From assembly GCA_945874665.1 (NCBI GenBank), contig CAMCHJ010000012.1, positions 1 through 59,915 of the forward strand: 59,915 nt of DNA. The letters run 5' to 3'. The stretch is from Chitinophaga pinensis. GTDB taxonomy: Bacteria > Bacteroidota > Bacteroidia > UBA7662. A model generated the notes under the pieces. It did not search any database, was not told the origin of the DNA, and worked only from the letters and a program-made list of their open reading frames with translations. The position numbers were made by a program, and so were the translations under genes. How positions within the stretch are numbered: the stretch's first letter is position 1; each line of letters starts with the position of its first letter. This document shows positions 34,474 through 41,793 of the stretch, piece after piece.

Positions 34474-35715
34474 CTAAGAACGCCTATTCGCTAGCAAAGG
34501 CGGCGGTTCCCCGTTAAACGGATTACTCCTGCCGATGGTAGTAGCCATGATACCAGATGCCCGCAATACCGCCCTGTCGCCATAACGATCTCGGATTTTA
34601 TCCATGGCCGAGTATAGACTAATGAGCTCTTCCGTATCGTCAAACAAACTAATTTGATAACCTCCTTGTACCAAATCGCTGTAACGGAGTCCAATCAAAC
34701 GCACCAGCAAGCGCTTGTTGTACAGTTTATCAAACAACTCCAACACTTTAGGAATCAGTAAATGATCGGCTGAGGTATACGGAATATGCTGTTGCAAGGT
34801 ATAGGTGTTGAAATCGGAATAACGCACTTTTACCATGATACAAGAGGTGAGTTTGTGACCTCGACGCAGCTGAAAAGCCAAATTCTCGGCCATGGCTGTT
34901 AAAATGCCCTTGAGCTTTTGCACATCGGTAGTGTCGCGGTCAAAGGTGCGCTCGGTGGAAATAGATTTGCGTTCGTGAAAGGGCTCAACAGGACTGTTGT
35001 CGATGCCATTTGCCTTTTTCCAGAGTTGGTTGCCGTGCTGACCAAAAACACGCTGCAACAAATCAACAGGCATTTCTTGCAGCGTACCTACATAACGAAC
35101 CCCCAATCCCCGTAAAGTCTGGTACATTTTATCCCCTACCATCGGGATTTTTTTCACCGAAAGTGGCGCCAAAAATGGTTTTTCAGTCCCTTTTTGAATG
35201 TGAATTTGGTTGTTGGGCTTGGCCTCACCTGTGGCTACTTTAGAAACGGTTTTATTACCTGACATGCCAAAAGAAATGGGCAAACCCGACTCTCGCATCA
35301 CCTTCTGCCGCAGCTCACTGGCCAGCTTAAAACAGCCAAAAAAGCGATCCATACCTGTTAAATCTACATAAAACTCGTCAATAGACGTCTTTTCAAACAA
35401 CGGCACCTCACGTTCTACAATGTCGGTAACTAACTTGCTGTATTTCGTATAATTGGCTGAATTACCGCGAATTACTACTGCTTCGGGACAAAGATTGCGT
35501 GCCATTTTCATGGCCATGCCCGAATGCACACCAAAAGCGCGCGCTTCATAGCTGCAGGAAGCCACTACCCCCCGGTCGCTGGTGCCTCCAATTAAAATCG
35601 GACGGTGCTGCAAACGACTGTCCAACAGCCGCTCCACCGATACAAAAAAAGTATCTAAATCCATGTGCACAATAGTTCTATCGATCTGTGCATCCACTTC
35701 TGCTCGTTTTTTCAC
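34474..35715 (-). CDS. dinB: Y-family DNA polymerase (DinB-like)
   Basis: A 413-residue translesion polymerase. HMDLDTFFVSVERL supplies the first catalytic Asp pair and the aromatic steric gate. KTSIDEFYVDLTGMDRFFG holds the Asp-Glu pair. SFGMSGNKTVSKVAT and a HhH region (KIPMVGDKMYQTLRGLGVRYVG) follow, then the little-finger domain. A QISLF sequence near residue 362, before a helical tail, fits the beta-clamp-binding consensus. It is the last gene of the S24 regulator-dnaE-dinB run, 72 bases after dnaE. With DnaE and a self-cleaving repressor upstream it most likely acts in SOS mutagenesis. In this role it resembles ImuB, except that its catalytic acids are intact. Confidence 0.92.
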   Translation of the reverse strand: MKKRAEVDAQIDRTIVHMDLDTFFVSVERLLDSRLQHRPILIGGTSDRGVVASCSYEARAFGVHSGMAMKMARNLCPEAVVIRGNSANYTKYSKLVTDIVEREVPLFEKTSIDEFYVDLTGMDRFFGCFKLASELRQKVMRESGLPISFGMSGNKTVSKVATGEAKPNNQIHIQKGTEKPFLAPLSVKKIPMVGDKMYQTLRGLGVRYVGTLQEMPVDLLQRVFGQHGNQLWKKANGIDNSPVEPFHERKSISTERTFDRDTTDVQKLKGILTAMAENLAFQLRRGHKLTSCIMVKVRYSDFNTYTLQQHIPYTSADHLLIPKVLELFDKLYNKRLLVRLIGLRYSDLVQGGYQISLFDDTEELISLYSAMDKIRDRYGDRAVLRASGIMATTIGRSNPFNGEPPPLLANRRS

Positions 35716-35787
35716 TTATTTCCCTCCTTTTTCAAATCTCAACACCAGCCTTGACATCATCTGTCAGTTCCATTTCACTGGCTTGCC

Positions 35788-38763
35788 TTAACCTGCCAGT
35801 CGTCCTGACTGCCGCTCAGCATAACGTGGATCTTCCACAATGGCCAGCTTCTCTAAGCGCGATACTTCTACAATCTGACAGTCAAATTCTTCTGTAACCC
35901 GTCCCCAAAGCGCATAAATACCCCTGCCTCTGAAAGGATAACGCATAGCTACAGGCGGAAAATGTACCGAATCCACGTACTCCCCAGCCTGATCAATAAA
36001 GGTTCCAAACTGCATCCGATCGCCTTTGGCTGTGCGGGTGTCTTTTACTGTGACCAAATACCCCACCACACACACGCTTTTGCCCACAAATTGCTTTAAA
36101 TCGGCAGCAGGAACATTGGGTGGTGGTTTATCGAGGAGCAAGTTAAACGGACTACATAACGGGAAGCCCAGCAATTCAAGCTCATCAAAGGCATCTTCAA
36201 GCGAAACATGATCAAGCGGAGGCAGTACATAGTCCTTGTTATTTACCACAAAAAGCTCAGGTACCGGCTGCTGTGCATTTTTAGGCGCCGCACCCAAATA
36301 TGCTTCCCACAGAAGTTCTTTTTTACTTTTTCCGGTAAATCGAAAAGCGCCCATGCGTATCAAAAGCGACAACTGCTCGACCGAAACGGAAAGTCGTTTG
36401 CAAAAATCGGTTAACGATACAAATGCCCCACCAGTTTCCCTAGCTGCCAATAGCTGTGCTACCAATTGAATTTCTAGTCCTTTAATCATCCCCATTCCTA
36501 ACCACAACACCTCTCCGCGCACTACTACCTCCAAACCACTTTGGTTCACACAAGGTGCCTCTACCAAGGCCCCTTGCATGCGCGCTTCATGCACATAATG
36601 CTCAGCACTGTAAAAGCCTCCCGCATTGTTTAGCGTAGCAGCCATGTACTCAATGGGGTAATATGCCTTTAGAAAAAGGCTTTGGTAACTCTCCACCGCA
36701 TATGAGGCAGAGTGTCCTTTGGCAAAGGCATATCCAGCAAAACTTTCGATTTGTCGCCAAATCTCCTTGCTCATGGCCTCTTCATGCCCCTTCTGCTGGC
36801 AATTATCAAAGAATTTTTGCCGTACCTGCTCAAATTCGTCTCGCCCTCTAAACTTACCACTCATACCCCGGCGAAGTACATCAGCCTCCGCCAACGACAA
36901 ACCCGCAAAATAGTGAGCTACCTTAATCACATCCTCCTGATACACCATTACCCCATAAGTTTCAGGCATAATCTTCAACATTACCGGATGCGCCTCCTTT
37001 CTGCGCTCAGGAAAACGGTAGCGTAAAATATAGGTACGCATCATACCCGAATTTGACACCCCAGGACGAATCACCGAGCTGGCAGCCACCAAACCCAAAT
37101 AATCATCTACACGCAACTTACGCATGAGCATGCGCATGGCCGGCGACTCCACATAAAAACAACCAATCGCGCGTGCCGTTCGCAGCATTTCTTTGATGCG
37201 CTCATCTGTTTTAAAACGGTTGATGTCATGCACGTCAAAAGCCTCAGCATCAGGCTTGTTGTAAGCAATTATGTCGAGTGATTCACGTATTTTACCCAGC
37301 CCTCGCTGACTCAAAATATCGAATTTATACAAGCCCGCATCTTCAGCAACCACCATGTCGAACATCGTGGTAGGAAACCCTTTTGGTGGTAAAAATGTAG
37401 CCGAAAAAGCAGTTATCGGCCTATCGGCAATCAATATCCCGCCGGCATGTATGCTCAAGTGATTAGGAATGTTCTGTAAAAGTGAGGCGTACTGCAAAAG
37501 CAGCTGAGCAGTACGATCAAGGGCGTTTACATCAAATTTTCCCTCGGATAAGCGGTCAATTTCTTCCTTCGGCAAGCCAAACACCTTACCCAACTCCCGC
37601 ACCACGGCTTTAAATTGAAACGTGATGTAGGTCCCTAATAAAGCCACGTAAGGAAACCGACTGAAAATGAACCGAATCACATCATCACGATCAGACCATG
37701 AAAAATCAATGTCAAAATCGGGTGGATTGCGCCTATACAAATTGATGAAGCGCTCGAAGTATAAATCGAGCTCGATAGGATCTACATCGGTAATGCGTAG
37801 CACATAAGCCACCAAACTGTTGGCACCACTGCCCCGTCCTACATAAAAATACCGCTTCGAACGTGCATACTTCAGGATTTTCCAATTGATCAAAAAATAC
37901 GACACATAGCGCTTCTGCCGAATAATTTCCAACTCCTTTTCTAAACGTGACAAAACTTGCTCGCTTGGCTTGGGATAGCGATAGGCAAGCTGACTGTAGC
38001 ACAAATGCTTCATTAAACGGAAATCAAGTTGCTCATTGTCTGTGTAACTCTTCAGGTTTTTATGCGGAAACTGCTCCCCATACTCAAAGCTGATGCGGCA
38101 GCTGTCGAGCAGCACCCGCGTGTTGTAAATGAGCTCTGGGAAATCAGAAAAACAGTCCAAAAGCTTTTCTAAAGGCATCCAGCAGTTTTCGAGCGCCCCA
38201 ATTTCGGTTTCGGGAAGCTTACTCAACAAGCAATTATTGTCGATGGCCCGCAGCAAACGGTGCACATTCCAGTCTTGCTTACTGCTAAAAGTAGTAGGCT
38301 GCAACATCACCGCTTGGTGGAGCGGGTATTTTTTAGGATGCACGCGAATGTGGTTCAAATCACGCAAACCGATGCCTAAACGTTCATACGGCCTTAACTT
38401 GTGGCCATCCCAATTGCTGAGCGGATACACAACCACCGCCTGCTCAAAATCGGGTGCACGTAACGGAAAGTCATTACCAGTATGCAAATACGCAGTCAAA
38501 AAATCGCAAATTTCCTGATAACCAGCATTATTTAACGCCAGCACCACGTATAAAGACTGCACACCCTGCCTAAAATCTACCCCAACCACTGGCCTTACGC
38601 CAAACTTGGGCGCCAAACGTACAAAGTCTAATACAGCCGACGTACTATTTATGTCAGTAAGCGCCAAGCAATCAATACCCGCTGTTTTGGCCTGTTCTAG
38701 TACTTTTATTGGTGATAATAGCCCGTATTTGAGACTAAACCAGCTGTGCACATTGATGTACAT
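35788..38763 (-). CDS. error-prone-type DNA polymerase III alpha subunit (DnaE2-like)
   Basis: A 991-residue C-family polymerase, shorter than a replicative DnaE (about 1160). The N-terminal PHP domain (residues 1-240) has lost metal ligands: INVHS stands where most read HLHVHS, and LTDINS where most read LTDHG. The polymerase acids are intact, in PDFDIDF at 348-354 and in KFDIL (Asp482). IHAGGILI and HhH segments follow. An OB fold lies near residues 885-965 (VVGYLVTVKDTRTAKGDRMQFGTF). The chain ends soon after it, without a tau-binding tail. Placed between a LexA-like S24 protein and dinB, it fits the damage-inducible DnaE2 class rather than the replicase. Confidence 0.9.
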   Translation of the reverse strand: MYINVHSWFSLKYGLLSPIKVLEQAKTAGIDCLALTDINSTSAVLDFVRLAPKFGVRPVVGVDFRQGVQSLYVVLALNNAGYQEICDFLTAYLHTGNDFPLRAPDFEQAVVVYPLSNWDGHKLRPYERLGIGLRDLNHIRVHPKKYPLHQAVMLQPTTFSSKQDWNVHRLLRAIDNNCLLSKLPETEIGALENCWMPLEKLLDCFSDFPELIYNTRVLLDSCRISFEYGEQFPHKNLKSYTDNEQLDFRLMKHLCYSQLAYRYPKPSEQVLSRLEKELEIIRQKRYVSYFLINWKILKYARSKRYFYVGRGSGANSLVAYVLRITDVDPIELDLYFERFINLYRRNPPDFDIDFSWSDRDDVIRFIFSRFPYVALLGTYITFQFKAVVRELGKVFGLPKEEIDRLSEGKFDVNALDRTAQLLLQYASLLQNIPNHLSIHAGGILIADRPITAFSATFLPPKGFPTTMFDMVVAEDAGLYKFDILSQRGLGKIRESLDIIAYNKPDAEAFDVHDINRFKTDERIKEMLRTARAIGCFYVESPAMRMLMRKLRVDDYLGLVAASSVIRPGVSNSGMMRTYILRYRFPERRKEAHPVMLKIMPETYGVMVYQEDVIKVAHYFAGLSLAEADVLRRGMSGKFRGRDEFEQVRQKFFDNCQQKGHEEAMSKEIWRQIESFAGYAFAKGHSASYAVESYQSLFLKAYYPIEYMAATLNNAGGFYSAEHYVHEARMQGALVEAPCVNQSGLEVVVRGEVLWLGMGMIKGLEIQLVAQLLAARETGGAFVSLTDFCKRLSVSVEQLSLLIRMGAFRFTGKSKKELLWEAYLGAAPKNAQQPVPELFVVNNKDYVLPPLDHVSLEDAFDELELLGFPLCSPFNLLLDKPPPNVPAADLKQFVGKSVCVVGYLVTVKDTRTAKGDRMQFGTFIDQAGEYVDSVHFPPVAMRYPFRGRGIYALWGRVTEEFDCQIVEVSRLEKLAIVEDPRYAERQSGRLAG

Positions 38764-38785
38764 TCCCCCCTCCTTTTTGCATCTA

Positions 38786-39574
38786 CTACTTATTTGTACC
38801 CTGGACTTGCCCTACCAATGTTCGCAATTCACCCAACAATTGCTGCCACTCTGATACTGCTCCAGCATCGCCAGGTGTAGGTAGTTTGAAACTCAAATAG
38901 CCTAATCCTTTCCATACTTCTAATACCTCATCTGCTTGCAGGCGATAAGGTGCGTAAGCGGGATTGTCGGAACGAAGCTCTAAATAACCTTGCTCTAAGT
39001 GATTTATGACGCGCTTATAAACAACCCCTTCACCTTTGGAAACCAGAATGCAGGACTGATAATCACGCAATGACCGCCAATCTTGCACATACTCGGCAAT
39101 GATGTACGAACCATCAGGAACGGGAACCATGCTATCCCCCTTAATTTGAAATAATCGGTACGATCGCTCAGCCCGCAACTCGGTTACAGGTAGACTAAAA
39201 GCCGGTAATTTGGCTACAAAGTCAGTATCTCTGTGGCCATCCAAATAACCTGCAGCTGCTTGCACCGGCACCACACTAATTTGCTCCTCACCAGCTGCTT
39301 GCACCGCCACAGGCAAAATACGCAGGCGTTTGCCAGCCACATCAACGCTAGAACGTTGCCCTGCTGTCTTCAAAATATCTTGCTGCAGCAACGCATCGAT
39401 GCTGCAGCCAAATAAATCGGCTAGCGATAAAAGAACCGTTAAACGCGGCTCTGCTCGCCCTTCCTCGTAAGCTCCCAAGGCCGACCGCGTTACACCAATG
39501 CGCACCGCAAGCTCCTCTTGGGTAAGCCCCAAGACTTTTCTCTTGCCTTTGATATTTGCCTTTAACTGTTCCAT
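38786..39574 (-). CDS. XRE-type repressor with S24 (LexA/UmuD-like) self-cleavage domain
   Basis: A 262-residue regulator. Residues 6-62 are an XRE helix-turn-helix (LTQEELAVRIGVTRSALGAYEEGR). A linker with the candidate cleavage site AAA-G at Ala108-Gly109 leads into a peptidase S24 domain with the Ser148 nucleophile (KGDSMVPVPDGS) and Lys187 (VVYKRV). This is the architecture of lambda CI and of LexA-like repressors that cleave themselves when RecA is activated. It starts the operon containing dnaE (22 bases downstream) and dinB, so the likely role is damage-relieved control of that operon. A dyad-rich region directly upstream of its ATG is the candidate operator. Confidence 0.93.
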   Translation of the reverse strand: MEQLKANIKGKRKVLGLTQEELAVRIGVTRSALGAYEEGRAEPRLTVLLSLADLFGCSIDALLQQDILKTAGQRSSVDVAGKRLRILPVAVQAAGEEQISVVPVQAAAGYLDGHRDTDFVAKLPAFSLPVTELRAERSYRLFQIKGDSMVPVPDGSYIIAEYVQDWRSLRDYQSCILVSKGEGVVYKRVINHLEQGYLELRSDNPAYAPYRLQADEVLEVWKGLGYLSFKLPTPGDAGAVSEWQQLLGELRTLVGQVQGTNK

Positions 39575-39578
39575 TTAT

Positions 39579-39617
39579 TTAGAATGCTAATTTAATTGGT
39601 TTTCTAATTTTATTAGC
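39579..39617. promoter_or_regulatory. candidate operator of the S24 repressor
   Basis: Two overlapping dyads lie just before the repressor ATG. TTAG-AATG-CTAA is at 39579-39590. A larger inverted repeat opens with GCTAAT at 39586 and closes with ATTAGC at 39617, with a nearly matching 14-base arm on each side. The half-sites CTAATTTAATT and CTAATTTTATT also form a direct repeat. This is typical of autoregulated XRE/S24 repressors and could also control the divergent pseudogene. Confidence 0.5.
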
Positions 39618-39666
39618 AAAAAAGGACTCATAGTTTTCCACAACCTTGCTTTCTTTTATTTTAGAT

Positions 39667-40331
39667 ATGTTTTTGTCTTTGTTTCTAATTTCAAATCATA
39701 CTACTAAATCTAAACCACTAAACATCAAGACAGTCATTATAGGCGGTAATTTTGTAGGATTCATCGCGGCCCTAGAGCTTAAGCGAAAGGCAGGTCTAGA
39801 TGTAAACATCACCGGATCGACCGCTCACCTTATTTCCTATTCATCCCTTCCCTCATCTGGGTGCCCTTCAGAAGAAGAAACATTAAAGACATCCAAATCA
39901 GAAGGGATAATATATTTAAAAGAAAAGGGATTCGCTTTCTAGAAGCCGAAGCCCTCAAAGTGGACACAATTAACCAAACCGTCATTACTTCTGAAGGCGA
40001 TGTAAGCTACGACCACCTCGTGATTGCTTCTGGTCCGAAAGTCAATTTCGACATTGCACCTGGCGTAAAAGACCACTCCTATTATATAGGTACCCCACTG
40101 CACGCCAAAAGACTCGCACAAAACTTGACGACTTTTTACAAAACCCCGGTCCAGCAGTCATCGCCGCCTCACAAGACGCAGGCTGTATAGGTGCAGCTTA
40201 CGAGTTTTATTCAACCGCGAAAAAGGAGTACGCCAAAAAGTAGACCTTTATTGGGTAACCCCAGAACCCTGCCTCGGTCACTTCGGAATCGATGGCATGC
40301 CGGGTGGCAAAACGAGGTCGGGCTTTTATTA
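39667..40331 (+). pseudogene. degraded SQR-type FAD/NAD(P)-dependent oxidoreductase
   Basis: About 200 codons of a sulfide:quinone reductase-like flavoprotein can be rebuilt across three frames. Frame 1 reads IKTVIIGGNFVGFIAALELKR. A missing base near 39814 shifts to a frame reading DRSPYFLFIPSLIWVPFRRR and later EGDVSYDHLVIASGPK. A base lost in an A run near 40121 leads to DDFLQNPGPAVIAAS and GCIGAAYEF. A base lost in a T run near 40210 leads to REKGVRQKVDLYWVTPEPC and LGHFGIDGMPGGK. The message then stops at 40331 where a whole enzyme would continue for about 180 residues. The Rossmann glycine motif is also altered (GGNFVG for GGGFGG). Three one-base deletions plus 3' loss make this a pseudogene, unless the deletions are assembly errors. 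Confidence 0.85.
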
Positions 40332-40362
40332 AAAAAGCCGGACATTTTCATGTCCGGCTTTT
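40331..40362. terminator. terminator of tRNA-Arg, facing the pseudogene
   Basis: A 10-bp stem, AGCCGGACAT / ATGTCCGGCT, has a TTTC loop. On the minus strand it is followed by six U just after the tRNA 3' end. The plus strand has a shorter T run. Confidence 0.88.
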
Positions 40363-40363
40363 G

Positions 40364-40437
40364 TGGTCTCGTAGGGATTCGAACCCCAAACCTCCTGATC
40401 CGTAGTCAGGTGCTCTATCCAGTTGAGCTACGAAACC
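40364..40437 (-). tRNA. tRNA-Arg (anticodon ACG)
   Basis: A 74-base cloverleaf on the minus strand: acceptor stem GGTTTCG / CGAGACC, D arm GCTC-AACTGGATA-GAGC, anticodon stem CCTGA / TCAGG around the loop CTACGGA (anticodon ACG, read as ICG after deamination), and a T loop TTCGAAT. The discriminator base is A, and the 3' CCA is not encoded, so it must be added by the nucleotidyltransferase. Confidence 0.96.
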
Positions 40438-40459
40438 ATGACTTGCGTCGTTTGGACTG

Positions 40460-40467
40460 CAAAGATA
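40460..40467 (-). promoter_or_regulatory. -7 element for tRNA-Arg
   Basis: On the minus strand TATCTTTG is an exact TAnnTTTG match, 22 bases before the tRNA 5' end. A clear -33 TTTG is not found at the right distance. Confidence 0.5.
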
Positions 40468-40594
40468 ATGGTTCAGTGAATATTTAAGAGCGCTAAGTCA
40501 ATATTTTTTGAAATAAAACCAAACATGCTGTCGCGCGTGGGTGTCAGAAGTAAAAAGGTACCCAACATACTGAAAGCGCAATTTTTAACAAACA

Positions 40595-40620
40595 AGCCTT
40601 AAAACAAGGCTATTTTTATT
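40595..40620 (+). terminator. orphan terminator-like hairpin
   Basis: AGCCTT, an AAAAC loop and AAGGCT, followed by ATTTTTATT. No annotated plus-strand gene lies just upstream, so it may end a small RNA or leftover readthrough from the pseudogene region. Confidence 0.45.
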
Positions 40621-40692
40621 CGACCATGTGGATAACTGCCCAAATAAGCACCTAATCCCAGTATATTTCCACAAATAATCAGCAAATAGCTA

Positions 40693-40720
40693 TTGTATAC
40701 AATCCAAATGCGTATTTTCA
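40693..40720 (+). promoter_or_regulatory. candidate promoter of the Hc1-like gene
   Basis: TTG at 40693-40695 and TATTTTCA at 40713-40720 approximate the TTTG / TAnnTTTG elements. The ATG is 20 bases downstream. The same TATTTTCA octamer precedes adenine deaminase. Confidence 0.3.
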
Positions 40721-40739
40721 ACCGACTAATAATTAAAAT

Positions 40740-40913
40740 ATGGAACAGTTCAAAGTATTACACGACATGCTTATGTCATTGGAAAAAGATTTCCAAAAAT
40801 TCTATGATGCAGGTAACAACGCAGCGGGTACACGCGTACGTAAAGGCCTCCAGGATCTCAAGACCCAGTGTCAAGAAATTCGTCTCGACGTTCAAAACCG
40901 TAAGAACGCTTAG
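40740..40913 (+). CDS. Hc1-like histone H1 family protein
   Basis: A 57-residue protein that short-ORF filters would miss. The start is MEQFKVLHDMLMSLEKDFQKFYD, followed by AGNNAAGTRVRKGLQDLKT and a lysine/arginine-ended tail, QNRKNA. The KFYD-GN-AAGTRVRKG-Q-LK pattern is the hallmark of the small histone H1/Hc1-like proteins of Bacteroidota. These bind DNA and may compact or protect the nucleoid. Full chlamydial Hc1 has a long basic C-terminal tail that is absent here. It lies between tRNA-Arg and the SRAP gene, with its own weak promoter and a strong terminator. Confidence 0.88.
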   Translation: MEQFKVLHDMLMSLEKDFQKFYDAGNNAAGTRVRKGLQDLKTQCQEIRLDVQNRKNA

Positions 40914-40927
40914 AACTAATGCATGAG

Positions 40928-40963
40928 CCCCGTCTTGAAAAACCAAGACGGGGTTTATTTTTA
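40928..40963 (+). terminator. intrinsic terminator
   Basis: CCCCGTCTTG, an AAAAAC loop and CAAGACGGGG, then TTTATTTTTA. It ends the Hc1-like gene only four bases before the SRAP start codon, so the SRAP gene either has a promoter inside this region or depends on incomplete termination. Confidence 0.88.
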
Positions 40964-40967
40964 TAAC

Positions 40968-41789
40968 ATGTGTGGTCGCTATACACTTGTTTCTAAAATT
41001 GAAGTTATCGAGAAGCGCTTTCAAGCTAAAGCCAACTTTTCGCAATACTCCAATCCAAATATCAGCGCAGCCGACCTAGCTCCAGTTATCACTAGCGGCA
41101 ATCCACAAACCATTTGCCTTATGCATTTCGGCATGCAGCCTCCTTGGGCCACGAAAAGCATGCTTCTTTTAAACGCCCGATCTGAGGGCGACCATAATCC
41201 CGAAAACAGCACGCTTTACCATGGTGCCTTAGGGATTATTCAAAAACCTGCCTTTCGCAAACCTATCCGGCAACAACGTTGCTTGGTATTGGCTGATGCC
41301 TTTATTGAAGGCCCCGAAGCGCAACGGCTTCAACAACCGTATTTGGTGTACCCAAACGAACGGGAGTCGCCCTTTGCCTTTGCCGGCATTTGGGAGTGTT
41401 GGCAGGACCTAAAAAGCGGCGAAATTAGAAATGGCTTCGCTATTATTACCGGCCCAGCCATGCCTGTTGTAGCCAGCTTTAAACACCACCGCTCCCCAAT
41501 TGTGCTACCCCAAGGTGAGGAACACACCTGGCTTGACCCTGATTTACCACTGGCAGAAGTCACCGCTTTGCTCAAAGCTCCGGCAGAGCTCCACTGGAAT
41601 ACATACCCAATCAGCACTGCCATTAAACAAGCAGCGAATAAATCGCTCGATTTATTGCAGCCCGTAGGACCACCCTTGCTGCCTGAGCTGAGCTTTGTTT
41701 TTTCGCAAAAACTTCAACTCAGTGGCATGGGGGCCAGTCCTGCGAGAACCAGGCGTGCTGCCGACAATGATCAATTAAGTCTATTCTAA
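40968..41789 (+). CDS. SRAP (HMCES/YedK-type) abasic-site sensor with C-terminal clamp motif
   Basis: A 273-residue protein that forms a thiazolidine crosslink to abasic sites in single-stranded DNA. The start is fixed at ATG 40968 because the N-terminal Cys2 (MCGRY) must become residue 1 after Met removal. An in-frame ATG 45 bases upstream would bury it. Further active-site residues are Asn69 (LLNARSEG), Glu143 (FAGIWE) and the His173/174 pair (KHHRSPIV). It is longer than YedK (222), and the extra C-terminus ends exactly in DQLSLF followed by the stop. QLSLF is a consensus beta-clamp-binding motif. It lies beside the SOS mutagenesis operon and the Hc1-like gene, which fits a role in DNA damage tolerance. 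Confidence 0.93.
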   Translation: MCGRYTLVSKIEVIEKRFQAKANFSQYSNPNISAADLAPVITSGNPQTICLMHFGMQPPWATKSMLLLNARSEGDHNPENSTLYHGALGIIQKPAFRKPIRQQRCLVLADAFIEGPEAQRLQQPYLVYPNERESPFAFAGIWECWQDLKSGEIRNGFAIITGPAMPVVASFKHHRSPIVLPQGEEHTWLDPDLPLAEVTALLKAPAELHWNTYPISTAIKQAANKSLDLLQPVGPPLLPELSFVFSQKLQLSGMGASPARTRRAADNDQLSLF

Positions 41790-41793
41790 TGGC

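Larger units (their letters stand above)
40468..40739. other. gene-free spacer with one orphan hairpin
   Basis: About 270 bases between the tRNA promoter and the Hc1-like gene. No ORF with coding character is seen. It holds a GGGT ... ACCC pairing around 40550, an intrinsic-terminator-like hairpin at 40595-40620 and the weak promoter of the next gene. Confidence 0.5.

Noticed and set aside
38786-39574. A prophage CI repressor.
   Set aside because: No phage gene flanks it. The neighbours downstream in the same operon are polymerases, so an SOS-operon regulator is the simpler reading.
39646-40190. Programmed frameshifting to produce a full oxidoreductase.
   Set aside because: Three separate shifts, no slippery heptamer plus structure, a damaged glycine motif and a missing 3' half argue for decay.
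40191-40487. A 98-residue plus-strand ORF across the tRNA.
   Set aside because: It is antisense to tRNA-Arg and its sequence (GIRTPNLLIRSQVLYPVELRN) is the known spurious product of tRNA antisense translation.
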